Assembly (NCBI RefSeq): GCF_963974575.1
Contig: NZ_CAXBBQ010000002.1
Location: 186,001-250,000, forward strand
DNA from: Sphingosinicella sp963974575
GTDB lineage: Bacteria; Pseudomonadota; Alphaproteobacteria; Sphingomonadales; Sphingomonadaceae
DNA: 64,000 nt
Direction of reading: 5' to 3'
Positions 34,125 to 41,774 of the stretch are shown piece after piece (position 1 is the first letter of the stretch; each line of letters opens with the position of its first letter). A model generated the notes under the pieces. The model had not been told where the DNA came from, did not search any database, and saw only the letters and a program-made list of their open reading frames with translations. Position numbers and translations under genes: made by a program.

Positions 34125-35144
34125 ATGCGCGTTTATTATGATGCCGATGCCGATTTGGGCCTCATCAAGGGCAAGAAGGTCGCGATCGTCGGCTATGGCA
34201 GCCAGGGCCACGCCCATGCGCAGAACCTGCGCGACAGCGGCGTCGCCGAAGTCGGCGTGGCGCTCCGCGAAGGCTCGGCCACCGCGAAGAAGGCCGAAGC
34301 CGCCGGCTTCAAGGTGTTCTCGAATGCCGATGCCGCCAAGTGGGCCGATGTCATCATGGTGCTGGCACCCGATGAGCATCAGGCCGCGATCTATGCGAAC
34401 GACCTCGCGCCGAACATGAAGGAAGGCGCCGCGCTCGCCTTCGCGCACGGCCTCAACGTCCACTTCGGCCTCATCGAGCCGCGCGCCGACATCGACGTGT
34501 TCATGATCGCGCCGAAGGGCCCCGGCCACACAGTGCGCAGCGAATATCAGCGCGGCGGCGGCGTGCCCTGCCTGATCGCCATCGCGCAGGACGCGACCGG
34601 CAACGCGCACGATGTCGCCCTCTCCTATGCGTCCGCCGTCGGCGGCGGCCGCTCGGGCATCATCGAGACGACCTTCAAGGAAGAGTGCGAAACCGACCTC
34701 TTCGGCGAACAGGCCGTGCTCTGCGGCGGCCTTTCCAGCCTCATCATGGCGGGCTTCGAAACGCTGGTGGAAGCCGGCTACGCGCCCGAAATGGCGTATT
34801 TCGAGTGCCTCCACGAAGTGAAGCTGATCGTCGACCTCATGTACGAGGGCGGCATCGCCAACATGCGCTATTCGATCTCGAACACCGCCGAATACGGCGA
34901 CTACAAGACCGGCCCGCGCATCGTCACCGAAGAGACCAAGGCGGAAATGAAGCGCGTGCTCGCCGACATCCAGCAGGGCCGCTTCGTCAAGGATTTCATC
35001 CTCGACAATCGCGCCGGCAACCCGGAACTCAAGGCTGCCCGCAAGAACCAGAACGCGCACCAGATCGAAGAGGTCGGCGGTCGCCTGCGCGCGATGATGC
35101 CGTGGATCGGCAAGAACAAGCTCGTCGACAAAGCGGTGAACTAA
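34125..35144 (+). CDS. ilvC: Ketol-acid reductoisomerase (class I)
   Basis: Converts acetolactate or acetohydroxybutyrate to dihydroxy acids with NADPH and magnesium. The protein has 339 residues, the short class I form. It starts MRVYYDADADLGLIKGKKVAIVGYGSQGHAHAQNLRDSG with the Rossmann loop GYGSQGHA. The C-terminal knotted domain has the metal ligands in KEECETDLFGEQAVLCGG and ECLHEVKLIVDLMYEGG. It lies 49 bases after ilvN in the same operon. A stem-loop follows the stop. Confidence 0.97.
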   Translation: MRVYYDADADLGLIKGKKVAIVGYGSQGHAHAQNLRDSGVAEVGVALREGSATAKKAEAAGFKVFSNADAAKWADVIMVLAPDEHQAAIYANDLAPNMKEGAALAFAHGLNVHFGLIEPRADIDVFMIAPKGPGHTVRSEYQRGGGVPCLIAIAQDATGNAHDVALSYASAVGGGRSGIIETTFKEECETDLFGEQAVLCGGLSSLIMAGFETLVEAGYAPEMAYFECLHEVKLIVDLMYEGGIANMRYSISNTAEYGDYKTGPRIVTEETKAEMKRVLADIQQGRFVKDFILDNRAGNPELKAARKNQNAHQIEEVGGRLRAMMPWIGKNKLVDKAVN

Positions 35145-35176
35145 CACGCTCCGTCATAAGAGCTTCGGTTGACAGG

Positions 35177-35218
35177 AACGGCGCGCGCGGCACAGGCTGC
35201 GGGCGCCGTTTCCCGTTT
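35177..35218 (+). terminator. Putative terminator after ilvC
   Basis: Perfect arms AACGGCGC (35177-35184) and GCGCCGTT (35203-35210) with an 18-base GC-rich loop, followed by TCCCGTTT. It ends the ilvBNC unit before the YceI gene. Confidence 0.6.
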
Positions 35219-35232
35219 CAGGAGCCCTCGCC

Positions 35233-35838
35233 ATGAAAGCCCAGTTCGTCGCCCTTGCCCTTCTCGGCCTTGCCGCCCCAGCGCTCGCACAGGGCCAGCC
35301 GGGCACGGAGGCCGCCGCGAAGGTCGCCGCCGGCACCTACACCGTCGATACCGATCACACGCAGATCGCGTGGGGCATCAACCACCTCGGCTTCAATGTC
35401 TATTACGGCATCTTCGGGGGCACGACCGGCACGTTGACACTGGACCCCGCGAAACCGGCGTCCGCGAGCGTTTCGCTGACCATCCCCGTCGACAAGGTGA
35501 CGACGACGAGCGAAAAACTGAACGCGCACCTCAAGAGCGCCGACTTTTTCGACACCGCGAAGTTCCCGACCGCCACGTTCAAATCGACGGGGGTCGTCGT
35601 CGATGGCCTCAAGGCGAAGATCACCGGCGACCTCACGATCAAGGGCATCACCAAGCCTGTGGTGCTCGACGCGCGCTTCACCGGTGCCGGCCCCAATCCG
35701 ATGAGCAAGATCGAAACCGTGGGCTTTGAGGCGAGCGCCACCATCAAGCGCAGCGACTACGGCATCACCTATGCGCTCCCCGTGCTCGGCGACGAGGTCA
35801 GCCTGCACATCACCGCCGCTTTCGAACGCCGCCCCTGA
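35233..35838 (+). CDS. YceI family periplasmic protein
   Basis: A 201-residue exported lipocalin-like protein. The signal peptide ends PALAQG. The YceI barrel is recognisable in YTVDTDHTQIAWGINHLGFNVYYGIFGG, KVTTTSEKLNAHLKSADFFDTAKFPTATFKST and GDLTIKGITKPVVLDARF. Members bind long isoprenoids such as polyprenyl-pyrophosphate or ubiquinone-like lipids in the tunnel; the ligand here is unknown. Promoter elements are probably between the ilvC terminator and the start. Confidence 0.93.
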   Translation: MKAQFVALALLGLAAPALAQGQPGTEAAAKVAAGTYTVDTDHTQIAWGINHLGFNVYYGIFGGTTGTLTLDPAKPASASVSLTIPVDKVTTTSEKLNAHLKSADFFDTAKFPTATFKSTGVVVDGLKAKITGDLTIKGITKPVVLDARFTGAGPNPMSKIETVGFEASATIKRSDYGITYALPVLGDEVSLHITAAFERRP

Positions 35839-35875
35839 ACGTGGGCGGCGTGTCGGGCAAACTTACATAACGATT

Positions 35876-35898
35876 ATAGCTAACGCGCTGTTAACTAT
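35876..35898. promoter_or_regulatory. Dyad upstream of sigma-54 promoter, putative activator site
   Basis: Near-perfect dyad ATAGCTAAC-N5-GTTAACTAT (8 of 9 arm pairs match), centred 46 bases before the GG of the sigma-54-like promoter. Sigma-54 activators bind such upstream sites; a PrsR-type regulator is a reasonable guess because PEP-CTERM genes are known targets. Confidence 0.5.
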
Positions 35899-35931
35899 CG
35901 TCTATCCTGCAAAAGCTGAACTCACCAATTC

Positions 35932-35948
35932 TGGCATCGTCCCTGCAT
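35932..35948 (+). promoter_or_regulatory. Sigma-54 (RpoN) -24/-12 promoter of the PEP-CTERM gene
   Basis: The sequence TGGCATCGTCCCTGCAT has GG (35933-35934) and GC (35945-35946) separated by exactly ten bases, the invariant spacing of sigma-54 promoters. The predicted start is near 35957, about 30 bases before the ATG at 35987, with AGAGGA as ribosome site. Confidence 0.68.
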
Positions 35949-35986
35949 CTGATGGACCGAACACGGTTTGATCAGAGGATAATGTC

Positions 35987-36655
35987 ATGAAGTATGCTTT
36001 CGCTTTTGCCGCCATGCTCGCTTCCACCAGCGCGTCGGCTGCTGTGATTTCGTCATCGGTAGGCGGCGTTCCCGTCGGCGCCAACGTCTATGAGAGCTTC
36101 GACGCGATCGGCCCCGGCGGAACCACCGCGAGCGGCATCACCGTCTCGTTCGCCGGCACGGCCGCGGGCACGGCTGCGCTTCCGAACGTCGGCGGCAAAT
36201 ATGCGGCGCCCTACGTTTCGGGCGGCAACGGCACGCTGTTCGGCAACGCACAGGCGGATGGTCAGGACGTCACCCAGTATCTGACGACCGGCATCGGCAG
36301 CGTCACGCTCGACCTTGGTGATAACCACCAGTATTTCGGTATCCTGTGGGGATCGGTCGATGCCTACAACTCACTCGCCTTCTATGCGGGCGATACGCTG
36401 CTGTTCACCTACTCGGGGTCGGACGTCGCAGCGGCCGCAAACGGCGATCAGGGCGCTACCGGCACCTATTATGTGAACATCAATTCGGACACGGCCTTCA
36501 ACAAGGTGGTCGCCTCCAGCTCGGGCTATTCGTTCGAGTTCGATAACGTTGCGCTGGCTTACAAGCCGATCACCGATGTGCCGGAACCGGGCGCGCTCGC
36601 CCTCTTCGGTCTCGGCGCGATCGGCCTTGCTGCCGCGCGTCGCCGCAAGGCCTGA
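35987..36655 (+). CDS. PEP-CTERM sorting domain-containing exported protein
   Basis: A 222-residue secreted protein. It begins with a signal peptide (MKYAFAFAAMLASTSASA). The Gly/Ala/Ser/Thr-rich body has beta-type segments (GSVTLDLGDNHQYFGILWGSVDAYNSLAFY). It ends with a PEP-CTERM signal: VPEP at about 198-201, a hydrophobic helix (ALALFGLGAIGLAAA) and RRRKA. Exosortase recognises this tail and links the protein to the envelope or matrix. No exosortase gene is in the window. A sigma-54 promoter and dyad lie upstream, and a strong terminator follows. Confidence 0.92.
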   Translation: MKYAFAFAAMLASTSASAAVISSSVGGVPVGANVYESFDAIGPGGTTASGITVSFAGTAAGTAALPNVGGKYAAPYVSGGNGTLFGNAQADGQDVTQYLTTGIGSVTLDLGDNHQYFGILWGSVDAYNSLAFYAGDTLLFTYSGSDVAAAANGDQGATGTYYVNINSDTAFNKVVASSSGYSFEFDNVALAYKPITDVPEPGALALFGLGAIGLAAARRRKA

Positions 36656-36675
36656 ACAGCTTCCGTACCGGGTGG

Positions 36676-36710
36676 AAAGGGCGGTCTTCGGGCCGCCCTT
36701 TTTCTTTTTC
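36676..36710 (+). terminator. Rho-independent terminator after the PEP-CTERM gene
   Basis: Stem AAAGGGCGG (36676-36684) with CCGCCCTTT (36693-36701), loop TCTTCGGG, followed by a T-rich run to 36709. The best intrinsic terminator in the window. Confidence 0.88.
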
Positions 36711-36856
36711 TCCACAAGCGATTGTCGCTGGCTTTTACAATTCGATATCGGCGTTCCACGCCTTAACCATCGAAACCTCTGATCGCGTAGGCTGTGGGAA
36801 CGCTGGCACCACTTTTGCATTTGATCTTCTGTGAAATGATGGAGAGGACACCGGCA

Positions 36857-37135
36857 ATGATCGTTCGGTATGGCATCGCAGCCTTGGCAACCCTTCTGGC
36901 GGCCGCGCCCCTCGCTGCCGAACCCGTGGAAAACGGATCGGAGGTCGCGGCGCTTCTCTCCGATCTCGACGGCCGCTGCTGGGCGGTGGACATCGACGGC
37001 GCCATTCTCGATGCGGATGCGATGGCGCAAATCGAGGGGCCCATTGATATCGAACTCGAATGCGTGGTGAGTGAACTCAAGCCCGCGTCCGCCAGTGCGA
37101 ACCACAAGGTGCCGCTGCCCGCGAACGTCATCTGA
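36857..37135 (+). CDS. Small secreted protein of unknown function
   Basis: A 92-residue protein with a signal peptide (MIVRYGIAALATLLAAAPLAAEP) and GGAGAGG before the ATG. The mature part has two cysteines (in GRCWAVDI and LECVVSEL) that could form one disulfide, and is acidic. No family recognised. It sits alone between the PEP-CTERM terminator and the leuA leader. Short length makes assignment uncertain, but signal peptide and ribosome site support a real gene. Confidence 0.6.
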   Translation: MIVRYGIAALATLLAAAPLAAEPVENGSEVAALLSDLDGRCWAVDIDGAILDADAMAQIEGPIDIELECVVSELKPASASANHKVPLPANVI

Positions 37136-37186
37136 CGCCGTTCGGGGCTGGACAAACCCGGCCGCTTGCCACATAGACTGCCGCCC

Positions 37187-37258
37187 ATGATGCGGCACAA
37201 CAGCCTCGCCCTTTCTCAGCGCGCCCTGCTCGCGCTCCTTCGACTTACGCGCCCTTAG
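37187..37258 (+). CDS. Leucine-rich leader peptide of the leuA attenuator
   Basis: A 23-codon ORF beginning ATG ATG and ending TAG, with seven leucine codons, six of them in the last 15 codons (ALLALLRLTRP at the end). Leucine-rich leader peptides before leuA are the classical sensors of charged leucyl-tRNA: ribosome stalling changes the RNA fold downstream. Its stop lies within the first arm of a perfect inverted repeat. The position 110 bases before leuA and the leucine content make chance unlikely. Confidence 0.8.
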   Translation: MMRHNSLALSQRALLALLRLTRP

Positions 37259-37346
37259 GCGCGCGGGTTACGCTGTCTGGCGCTCTGGACGCGCCGCCGC
37301 CTAAGGGTCTCGATCGAACCGAACCGCGAAGGTTCGCACCCGTTTT
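37252..37346 (+). promoter_or_regulatory. leuA transcription attenuator region
   Basis: Two mutually exclusive pairings start in the leader end. CCCTTAGGCG (37252-37261) pairs perfectly with CGCCTAAGGG (37298-37307), or GGCGCG (37258-37263) pairs with CGCGCC (37290-37295). A separate hairpin CGAACC (37320-37325) with GGTTCG (37331-37336) is followed by TTTT (37343-37346) and is the likely terminator, though the T run is short and six bases away. Confidence 0.6.
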
Positions 37347-37368
37347 CCCGAGATTTTGAAGGTGTGCC

Positions 37369-38925
37369 ATGTCCAGTCAGAACTATGTGAAGATATTCGA
37401 TACCACGCTGCGTGACGGCGAGCAGTCTCCGGGCTGTTCGATGAACCTCGCCGAAAAGCTGCGCGTTGCCGAACAATTGGAAGCGCTTGGCGTCGATATC
37501 ATCGAGGCCGGTTTCGCCATCGCTTCCGAAGGCGATTTCGAGGCCGTGCAGGCTGTCGCGCGTCAGGCGAAGAGAGCCACGGTGGCCAGCCTCGCGCGTG
37601 CCGCGACCGGCGATATCGACCGTGCGTGGGCCGCGCTCAAGGACGCGAAGAACCCCCGCATTCACACGTTCATCGCCACCTCGCCGCTCCACATGCGCGT
37701 GAAGCTGGAGATGGAGCCTGAGGCGGTTCTGGAGAAGATTCGCGCGTCGGTGAGCCATGCGCGCAACCTCTGCCCCGATGTCGAGTGGTCGGCGGAAGAC
37801 GCGACGCGCAGCGATCTCGACTTCCTGTGCCGTGCGGTCGAAACCGCGATCCGCGCCGGCGCCACAACGATCAACCTGCCCGACACGGTCGGTTACGCGA
37901 CGCCCGAAACCTACGGCGCGATGTTCCGCGACGTGATTTCGCGCGTTTCCAACGCGGATCAGGCGATCTTCTCCACCCATTGCCACAACGACCTCGGCCT
38001 CGCCGTCGCCAACACGCTGGCGGCCGTGGCGGGCGGTGCGCGGCAGGTGGAATCGACGATCAACGGCATCGGCGAGCGCGCGGGCAACGCCGCGCTCGAA
38101 GAGATCGCCATGGCGCTGCGCGTGCGCCACGACGTGATGCCCTTTGATACTGGCGTCGAAACACGCGAGATCACGCGGGCCTCGCGGCTGGTCTCGGCCG
38201 TCACCGGCTTTCAGGTGCAGCCCAACAAGGCCATCGTCGGCGCCAACGCCTTCGCGCATGAAAGCGGCATCCATCAGGATGGAATGCTGAAGGACGCGAG
38301 CACATACGAGATCATGACGCCGGAATCGGTCGGCCTCTCCGAATCCAGCCTCGTCATGGGCAAGCACTCGGGCCGACACGCCTTCCGCCAGAAGCTGGAA
38401 GAGCTGGGCTACAAGCTCGGCGACAACGAATTCCAGGACACGTTCAAGCGCTTCAAGGATCTCGCCGACGCCAAGAAGCACGTCTATGACGAAGACATCA
38501 TCGCCCTCGTCGATGACGAGACGATGCGCGACAATCAGGCGATCCAGTTCAAGGAGCTGGAAATCTACTGCGGCTCTCACGGCCCGCAGCGCGCCATTCT
38601 GACGCTGGAGGTTGACGGCGAGGAGCAGACCGTCACCACACGCGGCAACGGCCCTGTCGACGCCGTGTTCAAGGCGATGCGCAAGATCGTGCCACACGAC
38701 GACGCGCAGCTGACGCTCTACGAGGTCCATGCCGTAACCGAGGGGACGGACGCGCAGGCCACGGTCAGTGTCGTCCTCGCCGAAGACGGGCGCACCGTGC
38801 GCGGCACCGGCGCGCATGTCGATACCATGGTCGCCTCGGCGAAGGCCTATGCGAATGCGCTGGGTAAGCTGATCGTGAAGCGCGGCCGCAGCGAGCTTCC
38901 TGCGGTGGCCCGCACGGGGAATTGA
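37369..38925 (+). CDS. leuA: 2-isopropylmalate synthase
   Basis: First committed step of leucine synthesis, joining acetyl-CoA and 2-oxoisovalerate. The 518-residue protein has the DRE-TIM barrel start VKIFDTTLRDGEQSPGCSMNLAEKL (catalytic Arg-Asp), the metal motif FSTHCHNDLGLAVAN, the flexible AFAHESGIHQDGMLK and a C-terminal leucine-binding regulatory domain (VDGEEQTVTTRGNGPVDAVFKAM). GAAGGTG precedes the ATG. Expression is probably under leader-peptide attenuation in addition to feedback by leucine. Confidence 0.97.
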   Translation: MSSQNYVKIFDTTLRDGEQSPGCSMNLAEKLRVAEQLEALGVDIIEAGFAIASEGDFEAVQAVARQAKRATVASLARAATGDIDRAWAALKDAKNPRIHTFIATSPLHMRVKLEMEPEAVLEKIRASVSHARNLCPDVEWSAEDATRSDLDFLCRAVETAIRAGATTINLPDTVGYATPETYGAMFRDVISRVSNADQAIFSTHCHNDLGLAVANTLAAVAGGARQVESTINGIGERAGNAALEEIAMALRVRHDVMPFDTGVETREITRASRLVSAVTGFQVQPNKAIVGANAFAHESGIHQDGMLKDASTYEIMTPESVGLSESSLVMGKHSGRHAFRQKLEELGYKLGDNEFQDTFKRFKDLADAKKHVYDEDIIALVDDETMRDNQAIQFKELEIYCGSHGPQRAILTLEVDGEEQTVTTRGNGPVDAVFKAMRKIVPHDDAQLTLYEVHAVTEGTDAQATVSVVLAEDGRTVRGTGAHVDTMVASAKAYANALGKLIVKRGRSELPAVARTGN

Positions 38926-38958
38926 ACACCGACGGCTGAACGCTGATTTCCGGCATCC

Positions 38959-38983
38959 GGGCGGGCGCACGGTTGCGCCGCCC
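38959..38983 (+). terminator. Stem-loop after leuA, weak terminator
   Basis: GGGCGGGCGCA pairs with TGCGCCGCCC around CGGT with one bulged G. There is no T tract, so termination would depend on other factors. Confidence 0.4.
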
Positions 38984-39007
38984 GCGAAGTCATGGTTACC
39001 AGCGGCC

Positions 39008-40108
39008 ATGTCGTTGGGGTCGCGCATCAAAATCTGCTTGGCGTTTCTGATTGTCGCGGCGGCCTTCCCCGCCTCGGCAGCCACGGTCGCGCGCTTTCAG
39101 GACGACAACCTCGCGCTCTACAGCGAATCCGGCGATGCCCGCGTCCTGCGCAGCAGCCCTCTCACCCCGCTGCTGCGCGGCAAGCCGGATTGGTCGGTGA
39201 CGGCGGACATCGCCGCGCTCGGCAAAGCCGAGAAGAAGTCGTGGCATCTCGTCGATGCCGATTGCCTGCCGCCCACCTTCGCGCGCTGCCTGCTGTTCCT
39301 TGCTGAAACCGGCAAGCCGGGTGTCACGCTGCGCGAATACGACGCGCAGGCAGGCGGTTTCGCGCCAAATGGTTTCGCGATGCCGCCGGGGCCGACGCAG
39401 GCGATCTGGTACGATGACAGCCGCATCCTCATTGCCGCCAACACCGGGCCGGGCTCGCTGACGAGCGCGGGCGTGCCGCGCCTCCTCAAGCTCTGGACGC
39501 GCGGCCAGCCCGTCTATGCCGCAACAACGATCCTTGCAGCCCCGCTCGATGCGCGCGGCATCCGTCCGTTCTTCTCGCTGTCGGGGGGTGGCCTCTTTCA
39601 CGCCGCCGAGGTGACGACCGCAAGCGGCGCGCATGAACTGTATCACTTCGGCTGGGCACAGAACTTCCGCCGCTCGCAGTTGCCGACGGACGCGCGCCTG
39701 CTCGACTTCTTTCAAGGCCGCGCCGTCGCAGTCCTCGGCGACAGCGGTTGGATGACGCCCGAGGGCCGCCATGCGCCGGGCAGTCTCGTCGCCTATCCGA
39801 TGGCGCCGCTGCTCGGCCCTGCCAGCCAGACGCTGCCCGAGCTTGCCTACACGCCACCCGCGGGTTTCCGCATCATCGCTGCAAAGGCCGGCCGGGACAC
39901 GCTTTACATTCACCTGCGCGGCGCATCCGGCGACCGGCTGGTTTCGCTCAGGAAGGGCGCGCCGAGCTGGCCCGCGGGGAACATCGCGCTGCCTGCCGGT
40001 CCACTCGAACTCGTTGCGGCGAGCGACCTTGCGGACGTCGCGCTCGTCGTCAGCGGCAGTGAATTCCATATTGTGGGTCGGGGGCGAACGCGTACCATAA
40101 CACCATGA
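39008..40108 (+). CDS. Beta-propeller protein related to prolyl oligopeptidase, no hydrolase domain
   Basis: A 366-residue exported protein with signal MSLGSRIKICLAFLIVAAAFPASA. The body follows the propeller of S9A prolyl-oligopeptidase-like enzymes: DIAALGKAEKKSWHLVDADCLPPTFARCLLFLAETG, VTLREYDAQAGGFAPNGFAMP, GPGSLTSAGVPRLLKLWTRG and GSLVAYPMAPLL. The C-terminal alpha/beta hydrolase domain with GNSYGG is absent; instead the stop overlaps the next gene start (ATGA). The clean signal peptide and coupling argue for a real, reduced gene. It may bind peptides or regulate a full-length protease; no function is shown. Confidence 0.7.
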   Translation: MSLGSRIKICLAFLIVAAAFPASAATVARFQDDNLALYSESGDARVLRSSPLTPLLRGKPDWSVTADIAALGKAEKKSWHLVDADCLPPTFARCLLFLAETGKPGVTLREYDAQAGGFAPNGFAMPPGPTQAIWYDDSRILIAANTGPGSLTSAGVPRLLKLWTRGQPVYAATTILAAPLDARGIRPFFSLSGGGLFHAAEVTTASGAHELYHFGWAQNFRRSQLPTDARLLDFFQGRAVAVLGDSGWMTPEGRHAPGSLVAYPMAPLLGPASQTLPELAYTPPAGFRIIAAKAGRDTLYIHLRGASGDRLVSLRKGAPSWPAGNIALPAGPLELVAASDLADVALVVSGSEFHIVGRGRTRTITP

Positions 40109-40869
40109 AACCTCCCGCCCCGCTCGACCTCGTCGCCGTCCTCCGGCTCGCGCTCACGATCTTCTGGCGGCAATTCGCGCCGATCATCTTTCTCGGCCTC
40201 ATTTTCCTCACGCTGCCCGCTATCGCGCTCCGCACGTTCAGCCTCGCCACCACCGCCGCGCCCGATCCGGCGCTCGGGACCATCGCCGAAACGATGCGCT
40301 GGCTCCTCGTGATGATCTTTCTCTGCGCCGTCACCGGCGGCGTTCTCGCCCGCACGAGCGATCCGCGTGCGTTCATGCGTGCGGGGCTCAGCCGGCTCCA
40401 GCCGGGGCTGGTCGTCGCGCTCATCATCGGCATCGGCCTCATGACGCTGCGCATCATCCTGCTGCTTGTCTCGCGCTTCCTGCAGCTGGGGCAGATGAGT
40501 TCGCTGCTCTTCGTGGTCGCCTGCATCGCCGTCTTCGCCCTGTGGGTGCTCGCCATCCCTGCGGCGCTCCACGAACGGCAATGGCCGATGCTCGCATTTC
40601 AGCGCTCGGCGGAGCTCACACGTGGCAATCGCTGGCACCTCTCTGCGCTGTGCATCCTCATCGCGCTCGCCCTGACGCCGGTCATCATGGCTGTCCGCTT
40701 CGTCGTCTTTCACGCCGCGCAGACGCCGCACCAGGTCGCAGCGATCGTCCAGTCGATGACGATCACTTCGCCCGCGCTCTGGATCGTCCAGCTTTCGACG
40801 CTGCTCATCTACGGGCTGCTGTCGGTTGTCCCTGTCGCGCTCTACCTGACGCTTGCAGGGCGCAGATAG
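40105..40869 (+). CDS. Integral membrane protein of unknown function
   Basis: A 254-residue protein with about six hydrophobic segments (FAPIIFLGLIFLTLPAIAL, WLLVMIFLCAVTGGVLA, LVVALIIGIGLMTLRIILLLV, SLLFVVACIAVFALWVLAIPAAL, LSALCILIALALTPVIMAV, LLIYGLLSVVPVALYLTLA). The pattern LHERQWPMLAFQRSAELTRGNRW resembles glycerophosphodiesterase membrane-domain-like proteins. It is coupled to the propeller gene. It may anchor or export, but this is unknown. Confidence 0.7.
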   Translation: MKPPAPLDLVAVLRLALTIFWRQFAPIIFLGLIFLTLPAIALRTFSLATTAAPDPALGTIAETMRWLLVMIFLCAVTGGVLARTSDPRAFMRAGLSRLQPGLVVALIIGIGLMTLRIILLLVSRFLQLGQMSSLLFVVACIAVFALWVLAIPAALHERQWPMLAFQRSAELTRGNRWHLSALCILIALALTPVIMAVRFVVFHAAQTPHQVAAIVQSMTITSPALWIVQLSTLLIYGLLSVVPVALYLTLAGRR

Positions 40870-40870
40870 A

Positions 40871-40899
40871 AAAAGGGCGCCGCCTTCCGGCAGCGCCCC
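40871..40899 (-). terminator. Bidirectional terminator between the membrane protein gene and rpsD
   Basis: GGGCGC-C-GCC (40875-40884), TTCC loop, GGC-A-GCGCCC (40889-40898), one mismatch. On the minus strand it is followed by TTTTTCTATC, a good T tract for ending rpsD; the plus side has only a weak ATTT. Confidence 0.78.
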
Positions 40900-40922
40900 T
40901 ATTTCTCGAAAAGCCGTGAGGC

Positions 40923-41537
40923 TTAGCGCGAGTAGAACTCGACGACGAGGTTCGGTTCCATACGAACCGGATAGGGAACCTCGTCGAGCGTCGGCACGCG
41001 CACATAGGTCGCCTTGCCGTCGCCGTCGACCGAGACATACTCGGGAACTTCGCGCTCGCTGAGGCCCTGCGCCTCAAGAACCAGCGCCATCTCCTGCGCC
41101 TTCTTGCGCAGCGAAAGCACGTCGCCCGGCTTGATGCGGCGGCTGGCGATGTTGCACTTCTCGCCGTTCACGTCGATGTGGCCGTGGTTTACGATCTGGC
41201 GCGCGGAGAAGATCGTCGGCGCCCACTTGGCGCGGTATACGACCATGTCGAGGCGCTGCTCGAGCAGGCCGATCAGGTTCTGCGAGGTATCGCCCTTCAT
41301 GCGGACGGCTTCCTCATAGACCTTGCGGAACTGCTTTTCGGTGACGTCGCCGTAGTAGCCCTTCAGCTTCTGCTTGGCGCGGAGCTGGATACCGAAGTCG
41401 GAAAGCTTGCTCTTGCGGCGCTGACCGTGCTGGCCGGGGCCGTATTCGCGCTTGTTCACCGGGCTCTTCGGACGACCCCAGATATTCTCGCCCATGCGGC
41501 GATCGAGCTTGTACTTTGCACTGCTGCGCTTCGACAT
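40923..41537 (-). CDS. rpsD: 30S ribosomal protein S4
   Basis: Primary 16S rRNA-binding protein, 204 residues. The start MSKRSSAKYKLDRRMGENIWGRPKSPVNKREYGPGQHGQRR lacks zinc-binding cysteines (C-minus form). The S4 RNA-binding domain LEQRLDMVVYRAKWAPTIFSARQIVNHGHIDVNGEKCNIASRRIKPGDVL is intact. AAAGGATGGCGC before the ATG supports the start at 41537. It is monocistronic here with its own terminator, as usual in alphaproteobacteria, unlike the alpha operon of enterics. Confidence 0.98.
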   Translation of the reverse strand: MSKRSSAKYKLDRRMGENIWGRPKSPVNKREYGPGQHGQRRKSKLSDFGIQLRAKQKLKGYYGDVTEKQFRKVYEEAVRMKGDTSQNLIGLLEQRLDMVVYRAKWAPTIFSARQIVNHGHIDVNGEKCNIASRRIKPGDVLSLRKKAQEMALVLEAQGLSEREVPEYVSVDGDGKATYVRVPTLDEVPYPVRMEPNLVVEFYSR

Positions 41538-41774
41538 GCGCCATCCTTTCAATTCGCGTTCAAAAGTGCCCGGAACCGCACCGCCCCGCCAAACGCGGGA
41601 CGCGGCCACTGCTTCACCGGACGTGCAGGGCCAATTGCGAAGGCGCGCGTCTAGCGCTGCCCCCGCGCACTGTCAACGCATTTGCTAGGCCGGAAGATGG
41701 CAAAGACAACAACGAAGGACTTGCAATCACCTTTTAACACAAAGATAGTTTCGCCGAAGCAACGGGGGGCTTTC

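Noticed and set aside
37255..39084. 609-codon minus-strand frame opposite leuA
   Set aside because: Shadow of leuA; it would also cover the leuA attenuator. Composition is Arg/Asp/His-rich.
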